A DNA stretch of 64,000 nt, from assembly GCA_958296405.1 (NCBI GenBank), contig OY282519.1, forward strand, positions 3,456,132 through 3,520,131, given 5' to 3'. The position numbers and the translations under genes were made by a program. The notes under the pieces are model-generated. The model saw nothing but the letters and a program-made list of their open reading frames with translations. It was not told the origin of the DNA and did not search any database. Shown here piece by piece: positions 1 through 8,877 of this stretch; the stretch's first letter is position 1, and each line of letters begins with the position of its first letter. This DNA comes from an uncultured Pseudomonadales bacterium (GTDB lineage: Bacteria > Pseudomonadota > Gammaproteobacteria > Pseudomonadales > Azotimanducaceae).

Positions 1-569
1 TACTGCTGGTGGTAGTGCTCGGCGTAGTAGAACGTCGGCGCAGCGGCGACCTCCGTGGTCACTGGCTCGAAGCCGGCCGCGTTGAGCGCGGCGCCGAACG
101 CCTCTTTGGAGCGCTCAGCCGCCTCGCGCTGGGCAGCGTCGTGCCAATAGAGCGCCGAACGATACTGCGTGCCCAAGTCATTCCCTTGACGCATGCCTTG
201 GGTGGGGTCGTGGCCTTCCCAAAACACTTTGAGGAGCGTCGCATAGCTCACCACCGCCGGGTCAAACACGGCAAGCACCGCCTCCGTGTGGCCAGTGAGG
301 CCCGAGCAGACCTCCTCGTAGGCCGGGTTCGGCGTGGCGCCGCCGGCATAGCCCACCGCGGTGACGAAGACGCCGGGCGTTTCCCAGAACTTGCGCTCCG
401 CCCCCCAGAAGCAGCCCATGCCCACCAGCAGGCGCTGCAGGCCGTCCGGGAACGGCGGCTGCATGGGATTGCCGTTGACGAAGTGACGCGGCGGCACGGG
501 AACCGGCTGGTTGCGGCCGGGCAACGCTTCCGTCGCGGATGGCACGCGCAGCTTGAATTGCAGTGACAT
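1..569 (-). CDS. msrA: Peptide-methionine (S)-S-oxide reductase MsrA, 3' end outside window
   Basis: Repairs oxidised proteins in the cytoplasm by reducing methionine S-sulfoxide with electrons from thioredoxin. The reading frame starts at the ATG at 567-569 and stays open to the window edge, giving about 189 residues. The active-site motif GCFWGAE follows a roughly 50-residue N-terminal extension. Further family signatures are YAGG, GHTEAV and a tyrosine-rich stretch [10 protein letters not shown] near the cut end, just before the usual C-terminus. Only the last few residues should be missing. It is divergent from the Sel1 lipoprotein gene at 717, with about 150 bases between them for both promoters. 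The family assignment is secure. Confidence 0.93.
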   Translation of the reverse strand, partial: MSLQFKLRVPSATEALPGRNQPVPVPPRHFVNGNPMQPPFPDGLQRLLVGMGCFWGAERKFWETPGVFVTAVGYAGGATPNPAYEEVCSGLTGHTEAVLAVFDPAVVSYATLLKVFWEGHDPTQGMRQGNDLGTQYRSALYWHDAAQREAAERSKEAFGAALNAAGFEPVTTEVAAAPTFYYAEHYHQQ

Positions 570-716
570 GGTGAAATCCTGAAGAGGTAACGCCCGAAAA
601 TCCAAGGCGCTATCTTAAGAGATGCTGCCGCATCCCTCAAAAGCCAGGGCGTTGGCTCACGCGCTTCATCCGCTACGGCGCACGGGCAAATCGCCTGAAT
701 GCGCTACACTGCGCCG

Positions 717-2411
717 ATGCGATTGATGCCCTTCGCCATCGTGGCGCTCGCCGGCGCTGGCTGCGTCAGCAATCCGCCCCTTTCCTACGAAGCGCTCATC
801 GCGGCCATGCAAGCCGGCGAGGCCGTCGATGCGGCCGAGTTGCGCACCGCCTTCCGAGCAGCGCCAGACTTCCCCGCCCGCGCCCAACGCCTCGCGCCAC
901 TAGAGCGTCAAGCGATGCGCTTCGTCGACGAAGAGCCGTTGCGCGCCGGCCCAGTGGGGTCCGCGATTCTCGATCAGCATCGCGCCAGCATCGTCGGCCA
1001 CTATGCGCTCACCAAGTTCTACGAATACGTGGAGCGCAACGACGCAGCCGAGGAACACCAAGCGTGGGTGGCGCGGCTCAGCGCTGCCGTCGCGGCCGGC
1101 CATGATGGCAGCGAAGCGTCGCCCTACCCTGTGTTGTCCGCGCCGGAGGCGTTGGCCTATCTCCGGGCGTCGGGGCGCCAGCCGGTGGGGTCCATCTACA
1201 GGAACAGCGAAGAACGACCGTTCACGATGGTCGTCGCCGCCGCGGCGCCGGGCGAGGCCATGCAAACCATCCATTTCGACATGGAGCCGGCCTACCGCGC
1301 CGCGGCATGGCAGGCGCCCGGCCAAACATTGCTGCCGGGGGCACTCATCGGCCACCTTGCGCGGCAGGACGACCCGGCGGCGCAGGCGGCGGTGGGCGTC
1401 TTCCTCGCGGCTCAAGATCGGCTTGAGGAAGCCATCGATTGGCTCACCGCGTCCACGCGCACTGGCAACGCGCTGGCGAACCTGATGCTGGCGGACGTCT
1501 ACCTGGTCAGCGCCCGCCGCTTGGAGGCAGGCCCCGCGCAGGACGATTTCTTGGCCCTCGTCAAACAGCACTATTTGCAGGCGATTGATGCGGGTTCGGA
1601 TGAAGCCATGCTGCGGTTGGGCGGCTTGCACATCGACGACGCGCTGGGCGAGGGGCAAGCCGACCAAGGCGTCGCGCTGCTGCGGCGCGCCGCGGCGCTT
1701 GGCAACCCGCGCGCCCACCTGTATCTGGCGCAGCTGCACCTCGCCGGCCAGCACGTTGAGCAAGACGACGACGCCAGCGATCGGCACTTCGCAAGCGCCG
1801 CCGAGTTGGACTATGACCGTGCCAAGGTGCTCTACGCCCGATTCCTGCTCAGCGCCGATGCCGGCAGGGAGTTCAATGCGCGGGCCTACGATTGGATTGC
1901 CGAGTTGGCCAAAGGCGAAGCGGACGAGTGCGTCGGCATTTCGGAAGCGGCGGCTGCCATGCAAACGCGGCCCTGCCCGGCCGCCGAGGCACGGCTCATT
2001 CTCGCCGAGCTGCATGCCCGTGGCCAATATGTCAAACGCAGCCACAGAAGGGCGCGATCTTGGTTCAAGTCTGCGGTCGCGGCGGCGCCAGAGACGGCGA
2101 GCATCGTCAACGAGGTGGCGTGGTGGCTGACCGTGACGCAGATTGAGCGGCTGCGGGACGAACGCTACGCCCTGCGCATCATGGATCATGTGATGCAGCG
2201 CGATGCCGCGGCGCGGCGGCAACCCGCCTACCTGGACACTTGGGCCGCGGCCCACGCCGCCAATGGAGACTTCGACCGCGCCGTCGCGCTGCAGCGGGAA
2301 GCGCTGCGCGAGGCGAATGACCAAGGGCTCACACAAGTGATCGAAGAACTGCGCCAGCATTTGGCGGCCTTCGAGGCGGGCGAGACGGTCACCGACCCTT
2401 TGGTTCCATAG
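717..2411 (+). CDS. Sel1-like repeat lipoprotein
   Basis: Predicted lipoprotein of 564 residues. I chose the ATG at 717 because it puts a short signal peptide (MRLMPFAIVALAGAGC) at the N-terminus. The cysteine at residue 16 would be the lipidated residue, although glycine at -3 is an unusual lipobox. An ATG at 699 in the same frame is the alternative. The middle and C-terminal parts contain Sel1/TPR-type helical repeats: AMLRLGGLHIDD, GVALLRRAAALGNPRAHLYL and RSWFKSAVAAAPET are typical pieces. Such proteins usually act as scaffolds in the envelope, but the partner is unknown. It ends 7 bases before mnmH, so the two are probably co-transcribed. The family is clear; the function is not. Confidence 0.75.
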   Translation: MRLMPFAIVALAGAGCVSNPPLSYEALIAAMQAGEAVDAAELRTAFRAAPDFPARAQRLAPLERQAMRFVDEEPLRAGPVGSAILDQHRASIVGHYALTKFYEYVERNDAAEEHQAWVARLSAAVAAGHDGSEASPYPVLSAPEALAYLRASGRQPVGSIYRNSEERPFTMVVAAAAPGEAMQTIHFDMEPAYRAAAWQAPGQTLLPGALIGHLARQDDPAAQAAVGVFLAAQDRLEEAIDWLTASTRTGNALANLMLADVYLVSARRLEAGPAQDDFLALVKQHYLQAIDAGSDEAMLRLGGLHIDDALGEGQADQGVALLRRAAALGNPRAHLYLAQLHLAGQHVEQDDDASDRHFASAAELDYDRAKVLYARFLLSADAGREFNARAYDWIAELAKGEADECVGISEAAAAMQTRPCPAAEARLILAELHARGQYVKRSHRRARSWFKSAVAAAPETASIVNEVAWWLTVTQIERLRDERYALRIMDHVMQRDAAARRQPAYLDTWAAAHAANGDFDRAVALQREALREANDQGLTQVIEELRQHLAAFEAGETVTDPLVP

Positions 2412-2418
2412 CGGCATC

Positions 2419-3453
2419 TTGGGCGGGCTCACCGCAGATTACGCGGGGCTCCTCACCAGCCAGACGCCCCTCATCGACCTGCGGGCGCCGGCCGAGTTCG
2501 CCCGCGGCGCGCTGCCCGGCGCCATCAACCTGCCGCTGTTGACAGACGACGAGCGCCACCAAGTTGGCATTCGCCACAAGCAAGACGGGCCACGCGGGGC
2601 ATTCGAGCTGGGCGAGCGGCTGGTGAGCGGCGCCGTCCGGGCGGCGCGGCTGCGCGGTTGGACGGCCTTCCTCGACGCGCACCCAAACGCCGTGCTGTAT
2701 TGCTGGCGGGGCGGCGCCCGCTCGCAAATCGTCCAAACGTGGCTGGGCGAACAAGGCCGGGACGTGGCGCGGGTGGCCGGCGGGTACAAGGCGTTGCGGC
2801 AGTTTTGCCTCGCCGAGCTTGAGATGCCGCGGCAGTGGATCGTCCTCGGCGGGCGCGCCGGCAGCGCCAAGACGGAGCTGTTGCAGGAGATTCCCGGCCA
2901 TGTGGACTTGGAAGGCTTGGCCAACCACCGCGGTTCGGCGTTCGGCGGGCGCGCCACGCCACAGCCAACGCCCATCGATTTCGAGAATGCGCTGGCGGTG
3001 GTGTTGGCCCAACGCGGGCGCGCCGGCACGCTCGCCGTGGAAGACGAGAGCCGCACCATCGGCCGCTTGGCGATTCCCCAAGCGGTGTTCGCGGCCATGC
3101 AGTCTGCGCCGCTGGTGGTGGTGGAGGTGTCCCGCGAAGCCCGCGTTGACCACATCGTGCAAGGCTATGCGTTGGCGCCAGACGCATCTCAAGCGCACCT
3201 TACCGCGGCACTGGACAACATTGCGCGGCGGCTGGGAAGCGAGCGCCACCGACAGGCGCGCGCGGCGATGGCGGCCGCCTTCGTGGACGGCAGCGCGGCG
3301 GCGCATCGGCGTTGGGTCGGCATGTTGTTGGACTGGTACTACGACCCAATGTACGACCATCAGCTGGAGCAGAAGCGCGACCGCATCGTCTGCCGCGGCC
3401 ACGCGGCGGCGGCCAAGGCGCAGCTATTGCGGGCCACGGCGCAACATCCGTAG
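2419..3453 (+). CDS. mnmH: tRNA 2-selenouridine synthase (MnmH/SelU)
   Basis: Converts 2-thiouridine at the wobble position of certain tRNAs to 2-selenouridine via a geranylated intermediate, using selenophosphate. The protein has 344 residues. An N-terminal rhodanese-like domain carries the active cysteine in YCWRGGARSQ (about residue 95), followed by a P-loop domain. The start is a TTG at 2419; no ATG exists before the conserved TPLIDLRAPAEF segment, and this start leaves the usual short leader. Odd point: the P-loop reads GRAGSAKTE, with alanine where the glycine before the lysine is normally conserved. It sits 7 bases after the Sel1 lipoprotein and faces the NIPSNAP gene tail to tail. Confidence 0.88.
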   Translation: MGGLTADYAGLLTSQTPLIDLRAPAEFARGALPGAINLPLLTDDERHQVGIRHKQDGPRGAFELGERLVSGAVRAARLRGWTAFLDAHPNAVLYCWRGGARSQIVQTWLGEQGRDVARVAGGYKALRQFCLAELEMPRQWIVLGGRAGSAKTELLQEIPGHVDLEGLANHRGSAFGGRATPQPTPIDFENALAVVLAQRGRAGTLAVEDESRTIGRLAIPQAVFAAMQSAPLVVVEVSREARVDHIVQGYALAPDASQAHLTAALDNIARRLGSERHRQARAAMAAAFVDGSAAAHRRWVGMLLDWYYDPMYDHQLEQKRDRIVCRGHAAAAKAQLLRATAQHP

Positions 3454-3469
3454 GCGCCGGCCGGCGCCT
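3452..3469. terminator. Perfect 18-bp palindrome between convergent genes
   Basis: AGGCGCCGGCCGGCGCCT is a perfect 9+9 palindrome. It starts at the mnmH stop codon and lies before the stop of the opposing NIPSNAP gene. It has no T-tract, so if it stops transcription it is not a textbook intrinsic terminator. A bidirectional pause or simple GC-rich coincidence are alternatives. Confidence 0.3.
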
Positions 3470-3483
3470 GTGCCGGCCCAAGT

Positions 3484-4152
3484 CTATTGGAGCTTCGAGT
3501 AAGGCAGCGGATTCAAGTAGAAGAGCGACTCTTCCGGCGCGTGGTCGCGCAGCGGCCCCAAGATGTCGTGCAGCGGATCTCCCGCTTGATAGTCAAAGCC
3601 GCCAAGGCCACGCGGCATGATCCAAAGGTCCGTGATCTCTCCAGTGCGGCCGATCATGGAGGCGTAGGCGGTGACGAGCTGCAGGGCGCCGGCGCCCTCC
3701 GCCACATCCGCCAGTTTGCCGACTTGCTCCATCGCCGCCGGGGCGCCGCCGCTCGCTGTCTGCAGCACGGCGAGCATGTATTGGCGGGGCTTGTCCGGTT
3801 CGGCCGCCAGCGCTGCCTCCAACCGGGCGTCCGTGCCGTAAGGCACACGGCGGGCGAACTTCGTCACCTCCTCCACTTGCACCTCGCCCTGCAGCCGCTC
3901 CGCCGCCGCCCACAGCGCCTTGTCTTGGCCGAGGGAAGCCAGCGCCCGCTCCGCGTGGGCCATGTCTTCGTAGCGATGCAGGCTCAAGTCCCACCCCATC
4001 TCGCCGCCGCTCACCTTCCAGCCGCCGACGAGGTCTATGCCGTGGCGCTCCATGCGCGGCGCCACGGTTTCGGCATAGAAATCCACGAACACATCGAAGG
4101 CGGTGTTGGTGAGGGGCTTGATGCGATGGCGCACTTCCAGAAAGACTGTCAT
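3484..4152 (-). CDS. NIPSNAP-family protein
   Basis: Protein of 222 residues with two NIPSNAP-type ferredoxin-like halves. The first is EVRHRIKPLTNTAFDVFVDFY with GGWKVSGGEMG and WDLSLHRYEDMAH; the second has MLAVLQTASG, AYASMIGRTGEITDLWIMPRG and a C-terminal tail. The double arrangement is normal for the family. Molecular role is not established in bacteria; members often lie among catabolic or CoA-ester genes, as here, where the next genes on the same strand are a crotonase and a CaiB transferase. No signal peptide is seen, so it should be cytoplasmic. The start is the ATG at 4150-4152. Confidence 0.75.
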   Translation of the reverse strand: MTVFLEVRHRIKPLTNTAFDVFVDFYAETVAPRMERHGIDLVGGWKVSGGEMGWDLSLHRYEDMAHAERALASLGQDKALWAAAERLQGEVQVEEVTKFARRVPYGTDARLEAALAAEPDKPRQYMLAVLQTASGGAPAAMEQVGKLADVAEGAGALQLVTAYASMIGRTGEITDLWIMPRGLGGFDYQAGDPLHDILGPLRDHAPEESLFYLNPLPYSKLQ

Positions 4153-4288
4153 GCGGGGCTCCTTTGGCGAGAGTTAACTTGCTCGGCTTAGCCTAGCAGC
4201 GAAGCGTTGCCCCGGCCAACGCGCTGCCGGGATGCGCCAAGCACCGAGCAGCCAACCGGGTCGGCAAACTCAGGAGCGCCCGCGCACC

Positions 4289-5170
4289 TCAGCGTTCGCC
4301 TTTGCGCAGGTCGAAGTGCTTGAGCGCCCGTTCCACCATCGGGCGGCGGCGGCCTTGCGGCACCTGCAGCGCGTAATCCGGGTCTTTCTCACCCTCCGAG
4401 GACATCAGGTGCATGAGGTGGGCGCCGGTGATGTGGGCGTGGAAGCCCTGGCCATCCTGCATCTGGTTCACCGCCAGCTTAATCATGCGTAGTTGGAACG
4501 GATCGTTGCCGGCGATGCGCTCGGCGTACTCCAACACCGCTGCCTCAAGGCGCGCTGCGGGCACGACGCGGTTCACCAGCCCCAACGCCTTGGCTTCTTC
4601 GGCATCCACGAAGCGAGACTCGAACAACAGTTCCTTCGCCTTGCGCGGATGCATGTCCCACGGCACGGTGAAGAACTGGAAGTTGCCGGCGAGGAACATC
4701 GCGGACTCTGCCGCGTAGATGATGTCCATGGCCGAAGCGAGCATCCAACCGCCGTAGATGCAATAGCCCTGCACGGCGGCGATGGTCGGCTTCGGCACGT
4801 TGCGCCAGCGCAGGCACTTGTCCACGAATTGCTCGCGGGAATGGTCGAAGCGCCCGCGCAGGCCGCGCTGCAGCGGGCGTCGCTGCAAGTCTTCGCGCTC
4901 TTCCGGCGTGCCGAGATCATGCCCGCCGGAGAAGTGCTCGCCGGCGCCGAAGAGGGCGATCACGCGGACCTCGCGGTCTGCCGCGGCGGCGGCGAACGCA
5001 GCGTCCAAGGCCTCGAGCAGGGCGCGGCTCTGGGCGTTCCGGTAACGCGGCCGCTGCGTCGTGATGCGGGCGACGTGGTTCACCACTTCGTAGGTGACAG
5101 GCGCTTCGCCATCCCTTGGCGCTGCCTCCGCCGTTGCCGCCGGCCGAGCCCCTTCAGCGCGTTCCTTCAT
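4289..5170 (-). CDS. Enoyl-CoA hydratase/isomerase (crotonase) family protein
   Basis: Crotonase-fold CoA-ester enzyme of 293 residues. The oxyanion-hole elements are visible as FSGGHDLG and YCIYGGWMLASAMDIIYAAE. The two glutamates used by classical hydratases are not at their usual places: the region after the second oxyanion glycine reads WMLASAM and the later loop reads LAGNFQFFTVP. The true reaction may therefore differ from water addition. I start it at the ATG at 5168-5170, which overlaps the stop of the upstream CaiB gene as ATGA; the longer open frame upstream is a shadow of that gene. Overlap implies translational coupling, so the enzyme probably acts on the CoA ester formed by the transferase. 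Confidence 0.85.
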   Translation of the reverse strand: MKERAEGARPAATAEAAPRDGEAPVTYEVVNHVARITTQRPRYRNAQSRALLEALDAAFAAAAADREVRVIALFGAGEHFSGGHDLGTPEEREDLQRRPLQRGLRGRFDHSREQFVDKCLRWRNVPKPTIAAVQGYCIYGGWMLASAMDIIYAAESAMFLAGNFQFFTVPWDMHPRKAKELLFESRFVDAEEAKALGLVNRVVPAARLEAAVLEYAERIAGNDPFQLRMIKLAVNQMQDGQGFHAHITGAHLMHLMSSEGEKDPDYALQVPQGRRRPMVERALKHFDLRKGER

Positions 5171-7512
5171 GGCTGGTAATCCCCCTTGCCGGTGACGCCC
5201 CGTGCTTCCAGCGCATCGTATTCGGCCCGCGTCATGCCCAAGAACTCCGCAAACACCTCGAACGAGTGTTCGCCGTGCAACGGCGCCGGGCGGATGCCGT
5301 CGGCTCGCGCCCCGCTGAACGCGGCCGGGGAACCAGCCTGCCACATGGGGCCGGTCTCGGCGTGATGCACCTGCGCCAAGGCGCCGCGTTGCCGCAAGCC
5401 GCCGTCCTGCGCCACTTCCGCGGCGTCCAACACCGCCGCGGCCGGCACGCCGACGCGGCAGAGGGCGTCCTCCAGCGCGAGCTTATCGCGATCGCGCACA
5501 CTCGCCGCGATGGCCGCATCCACCTCGGCCTCGTGCGCTTTGCGAGCGGCGTTGTCCGGCCAGACGGCTGCGTCAATGCCCAGCACGGCGCAGCAGGCGA
5601 GCCATTGCGCCTCGGTTTCGGCGGCGATGGCGATCCACTGATCTTCGCCGTCGGCGCGATAGATGCCATGCGGCGCATGCAGCGGATGCCGGTTGCCGAG
5701 CGGCCCGCGCACCCGCCCGGTGGCCTCGAACTCCAGCCAAGCGTCGCCGATGAAGGTGAAGTTCGCTTCCTGCATGGAGAGGTCGATGACCTGCCCGACA
5801 CCGGTACGGTCTCGGTGCAAAAGGGCAGTGGCGATGGCCGCGAAGCCACAGAACCCCGCCACCGGGTCTGGATACATCTGGCCAGAGTTGAGCGGGGCGC
5901 CGCCCTCGTAGCCGAGCAAAGAGGACATGCCGCACGATGGCTCGATGGTGCCGCCGATGCCCGGCACGTTCGCCCATGGGCCAGTGGCGCCGTAGGCGGA
6001 GAGGCTCGCCATCACGAGGTTGGGCTTGATGGCGGCGAGGGTGTCGTAGCCGAGGCCCAAGTTGCCCATCACGCGCGGCGAAAAGTTCTCCGCGACGAAA
6101 TCCACATGTGGCACCAAGCGCTTGAAGAGCTCGACGCCGGCGGCATCCGCCAGGTCCAGCGTGATGCAGCGCTTGTGGAGGTTGACGGAGTTGTAGAGCG
6201 GGTTGCAGTTCCACGGATGTTGCGCCGTCTGCACCGCGCGCAACCGCTTGGGCATCGGATTGCGATAGGTGCCGCGCCAACTGTCGAGCCGCTTGCGGGA
6301 TTCAACTTGGATGACCTCAGCGCCGAGCAGCGCGAGCAGCATGGTGGCATAGGTGCCGGCCCATGCTTGGGTGAGCACCAAGCCGCGAAAGCCGCGCAGC
6401 GGGCCGCGTTCCGGCGATGGCCGGCGTTGGGCATGGGCGGCGCGGGGTGGCTCTGCAGGCGCTTTGAAGCCGGCGGCGTCCACGCTGGTTTCACCCATCT
6501 CGCGGCGCAACTGCCACGCGCTCGCGCCGAAACGCGCCGGCGGCCCCGGAAAGCGCGTGCCCGCTTGCGAGCGGACGAAGAAGTCGCGCGCACCGAACTG
6601 CGGATTGTTCGCCATTTCGTCCAACCGCAACACGGGGCCGGCCACAACGCGTTCCCGCGCCAAGGCCGCAAAGAGATCGAGCCGGTTCCATTCGGCCATG
6701 CGTTCCTGCACCGGCGCCGCATAGCGCTCTTTGAACTTGCGGCGCAAGCCCGGCTCGCGCAGTTGCGGATCGTCCGCAAGTTCCGGCAGGCCGAGCAGTT
6801 GCATTGCCTTCTGCCAGAACGCGGGCCGCGACAGCGGCAGCGCGAAGTAACCATCGCGCACCGGCACCGGGCCAGCATCCATGTCGATGTCCGGCTCGTG
6901 GCGCGACCACACGACGCCAGAGTACTGCGCGCGCAGCAACGGTGGCCCAAGGCTTGACACCAGCGTTTCCCATTCAGAGATGTCGATGAGTTGGGCAGCG
7001 CTGCCGGCGACATTTTGCTCGGCCAAGGCGCAGACCACAGCGCCGAAGGCGAGCGTGCCGGATTGATAGGCCGCTTGGTAGCCGCTGCCCTTAAGCGGTG
7101 CCTTGCCGAGGACGCCGTTGACGGATGCCCAGCCAGAGCGCGCCGCGGCGGTGAGTCCGTTGCCCGGCAAGTTCCGCTTGGGGCCGGTAAGACCGTGCGG
7201 CGTGATGGCGCAGACGATGGCATTCGGGTGGGCGCGGGCGAGCGCCGCCGCCGCCACGCTGCTGGTGACGATGACATGGGCGGCTGCCGCCAACCCTTCA
7301 TCCTTTGGCACGGACGCCTTGTTGGCGAGGAAGTACCGCGCCGGGATGCTGCGCCCCGCGGCATCGAACGGCGGATGGCAGCGCAACGGATGGCCATCCG
7401 GCGGCTCCACCGCCTGCACCTCGGCGCCGAAATCCGCCAGCAAGCGCGAGCACCAAGCCGTGGCCGCCCGGTCGCCCAAGTCCAAAACGTTGATGCCGGC
7501 GAGGGTGAACAT
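5167..7512 (-). CDS. Tandem CaiB/BaiF-family CoA-transferase (two fused domains)
   Basis: Class III CoA-transferase moving CoA between carboxylic acids. At 781 residues it is twice the normal length and contains two CaiB domains. The first begins AGINVLDLGDRAATAWCSRLLADFGAEV. The second begins at about residue 390 with FRGLVLTQAWAGTYATMLLALLGAEVIQVE and has the more canonical features, such as NLHKRCITLDL, VDFVAENFSPRVM and VIDLSMQEA. The second half is therefore the likely catalytic one. The start at 7512 (MFTLAGINVLDLG) matches the family better than the longer frame to 7548. It is coupled to the crotonase by a 4-base overlap. The acid substrate cannot be deduced. Confidence 0.88.
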   Translation of the reverse strand: MFTLAGINVLDLGDRAATAWCSRLLADFGAEVQAVEPPDGHPLRCHPPFDAAGRSIPARYFLANKASVPKDEGLAAAAHVIVTSSVAAAALARAHPNAIVCAITPHGLTGPKRNLPGNGLTAAARSGWASVNGVLGKAPLKGSGYQAAYQSGTLAFGAVVCALAEQNVAGSAAQLIDISEWETLVSSLGPPLLRAQYSGVVWSRHEPDIDMDAGPVPVRDGYFALPLSRPAFWQKAMQLLGLPELADDPQLREPGLRRKFKERYAAPVQERMAEWNRLDLFAALARERVVAGPVLRLDEMANNPQFGARDFFVRSQAGTRFPGPPARFGASAWQLRREMGETSVDAAGFKAPAEPPRAAHAQRRPSPERGPLRGFRGLVLTQAWAGTYATMLLALLGAEVIQVESRKRLDSWRGTYRNPMPKRLRAVQTAQHPWNCNPLYNSVNLHKRCITLDLADAAGVELFKRLVPHVDFVAENFSPRVMGNLGLGYDTLAAIKPNLVMASLSAYGATGPWANVPGIGGTIEPSCGMSSLLGYEGGAPLNSGQMYPDPVAGFCGFAAIATALLHRDRTGVGQVIDLSMQEANFTFIGDAWLEFEATGRVRGPLGNRHPLHAPHGIYRADGEDQWIAIAAETEAQWLACCAVLGIDAAVWPDNAARKAHEAEVDAAIAASVRDRDKLALEDALCRVGVPAAAVLDAAEVAQDGGLRQRGALAQVHHAETGPMWQAGSPAAFSGARADGIRPAPLHGEHSFEVFAEFLGMTRAEYDALEARGVTGKGDYQP

Positions 7513-7751
7513 GAGGCGATGATATGTCGGTGGCGTAGGAACCAACAACAGACCGTTGCACGCTTAGCCCACAGCCGGTATGGTTGCCCTCTCACTAAGG
7601 TTCGAATAGATGAAGAAACGGGAACGAGGGATTTTGCAATCGAAAACGTCTGGTTTGGGGAGTCGACGCGATGCTGTCGAACTAACCCTGCGCCGAGCTA
7701 AAGAAGCACCTCGGCTTCAGACTCATGATCGCCAATTAGCGAACCGAATTC

Positions 7752-8876
7752 GTGAAACTCTCTAGTCTCCGAGCCAACAGTTACAGAAGTCTGCTCGACG
7801 CAGACATCAGGATTGGTGGATTCAATCTCTTCATAGGTGCCAACGCGTCCGGCAAGAGCACCATCCTAGACGCTCTTCGGTTCCTCAACGAGGCAGTACA
7901 AGCGCGTGACTTCAAAGGGCCGGTGTTCTCGCGTGGCGGCCTGATCCACTTGGCGTGGAAAGGTGGTGTGGCTTCCAGAGTGGAGATAGCCGTGCGCGTT
8001 GCTAGGGACAACGATACGGTTGATTGGAGCGTCCACCTCCAACGTCGAAGTTACGAGTTCGATGTAGAGGAACGACTGCATCAAACTCGAGAAGGCTCGC
8101 CGCCGATGCAGTTGCTAGAGGCAACCGGCGGCAAGGGCTGGTGGTGGTCTGGCGAGAGGGGCGAAAGGGTGCCGCTAAGTCAGAGTCCAACCTCCTGTGC
8201 ATTGGCAGCAGCGGCCGCGGATGCGTCATTCCCCGCCCACGATGTGGCGCAGTTCATCGCACGATGGGGTTTCTTCGATCCCAACCCCTTCTTGCTACGT
8301 CGGGATTGGAGCAGCGTCGAGGCGCGGGGGCTCGATCACTACGGGCGCAACCTCGCGGAGACGCTCTACGGTCTCGATGACGCTACACGAGAGCGGATTC
8401 TCCAAGCGACCAGAGCAATCATCGGGCTGCCCGAGGCCATTGAACCGAGATTGGCCGAGGAAGAGGACCGCTTCTACTTCTTGCAACAAGAGGCTGGCCT
8501 AGAGTATCGCGTGCATCAGATGGGGGTTTCCAGCGGCACTCTGCGTATGCTCGCGCTAATGACCGCGCTGCATACCAGCCCCGAGGCTAAGCTCATCGGC
8601 ATCGAAGAGCCGGAGAACTACGTTCACCCCGCCGCGCTGTCTGCCTTCGTGGAGTATCTCGGCAACGTGCGCGAGAACATTCAGCTTGTCATGACGACCC
8701 ATTCGCCGTTAGTACTGGATTCGTTGGGCGATCCTGAAGTTGTGCGCGTTGTGCGACGCGATGAGAGACGCGGAACTGTCGTTGAGGCGGGGAACGCCGA
8801 GGGTGTCCGCCGAGCTTTGGAAGCATCAGGTTTTGGGTTAGGCGAGTACTTCCAAACACGAGGCTTCGGGAATTGA
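7752..8876 (+). CDS. AAA_21-type ATPase (RecF/OLD-like), probable defence ATPase
   Basis: Predicted ABC/SMC-like ATPase of 374 residues with a GTG start at 7752. Walker A is GANASGKST at about residues 29-37, the signature-like segment is SSGTLRMLAL near 258, Walker B is IGIEEPE near 280, and the switch histidine is in TTHSPLVLDSL near 314. This architecture is typical of the ATPase partner in two-gene defence or nuclease systems such as the AbiL/RloAB and OLD-like families. The next gene, 1 base downstream, is a broken DUF4276 gene, the usual partner. The ATPase frame itself is intact, so this is a half-disabled cassette. The function is inferred from family and context only. Confidence 0.8.
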   Translation: MKLSSLRANSYRSLLDADIRIGGFNLFIGANASGKSTILDALRFLNEAVQARDFKGPVFSRGGLIHLAWKGGVASRVEIAVRVARDNDTVDWSVHLQRRSYEFDVEERLHQTREGSPPMQLLEATGGKGWWWSGERGERVPLSQSPTSCALAAAAADASFPAHDVAQFIARWGFFDPNPFLLRRDWSSVEARGLDHYGRNLAETLYGLDDATRERILQATRAIIGLPEAIEPRLAEEEDRFYFLQQEAGLEYRVHQMGVSSGTLRMLALMTALHTSPEAKLIGIEEPENYVHPAALSAFVEYLGNVRENIQLVMTTHSPLVLDSLGDPEVVRVVRRDERRGTVVEAGNAEGVRRALEASGFGLGEYFQTRGFGN

Positions 8877-8877
8877 C

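Noticed and set aside
900-2432. A 510-codon open frame antisense to the Sel1 lipoprotein
   Set aside because: The plus strand has Sel1 repeats and a signal peptide; the minus frame has neither start context nor domains.
5116-6957. A 613-codon open frame antisense to the CaiB transferase and crotonase
   Set aside because: Shadow of two well-supported genes; no recognisable domain.
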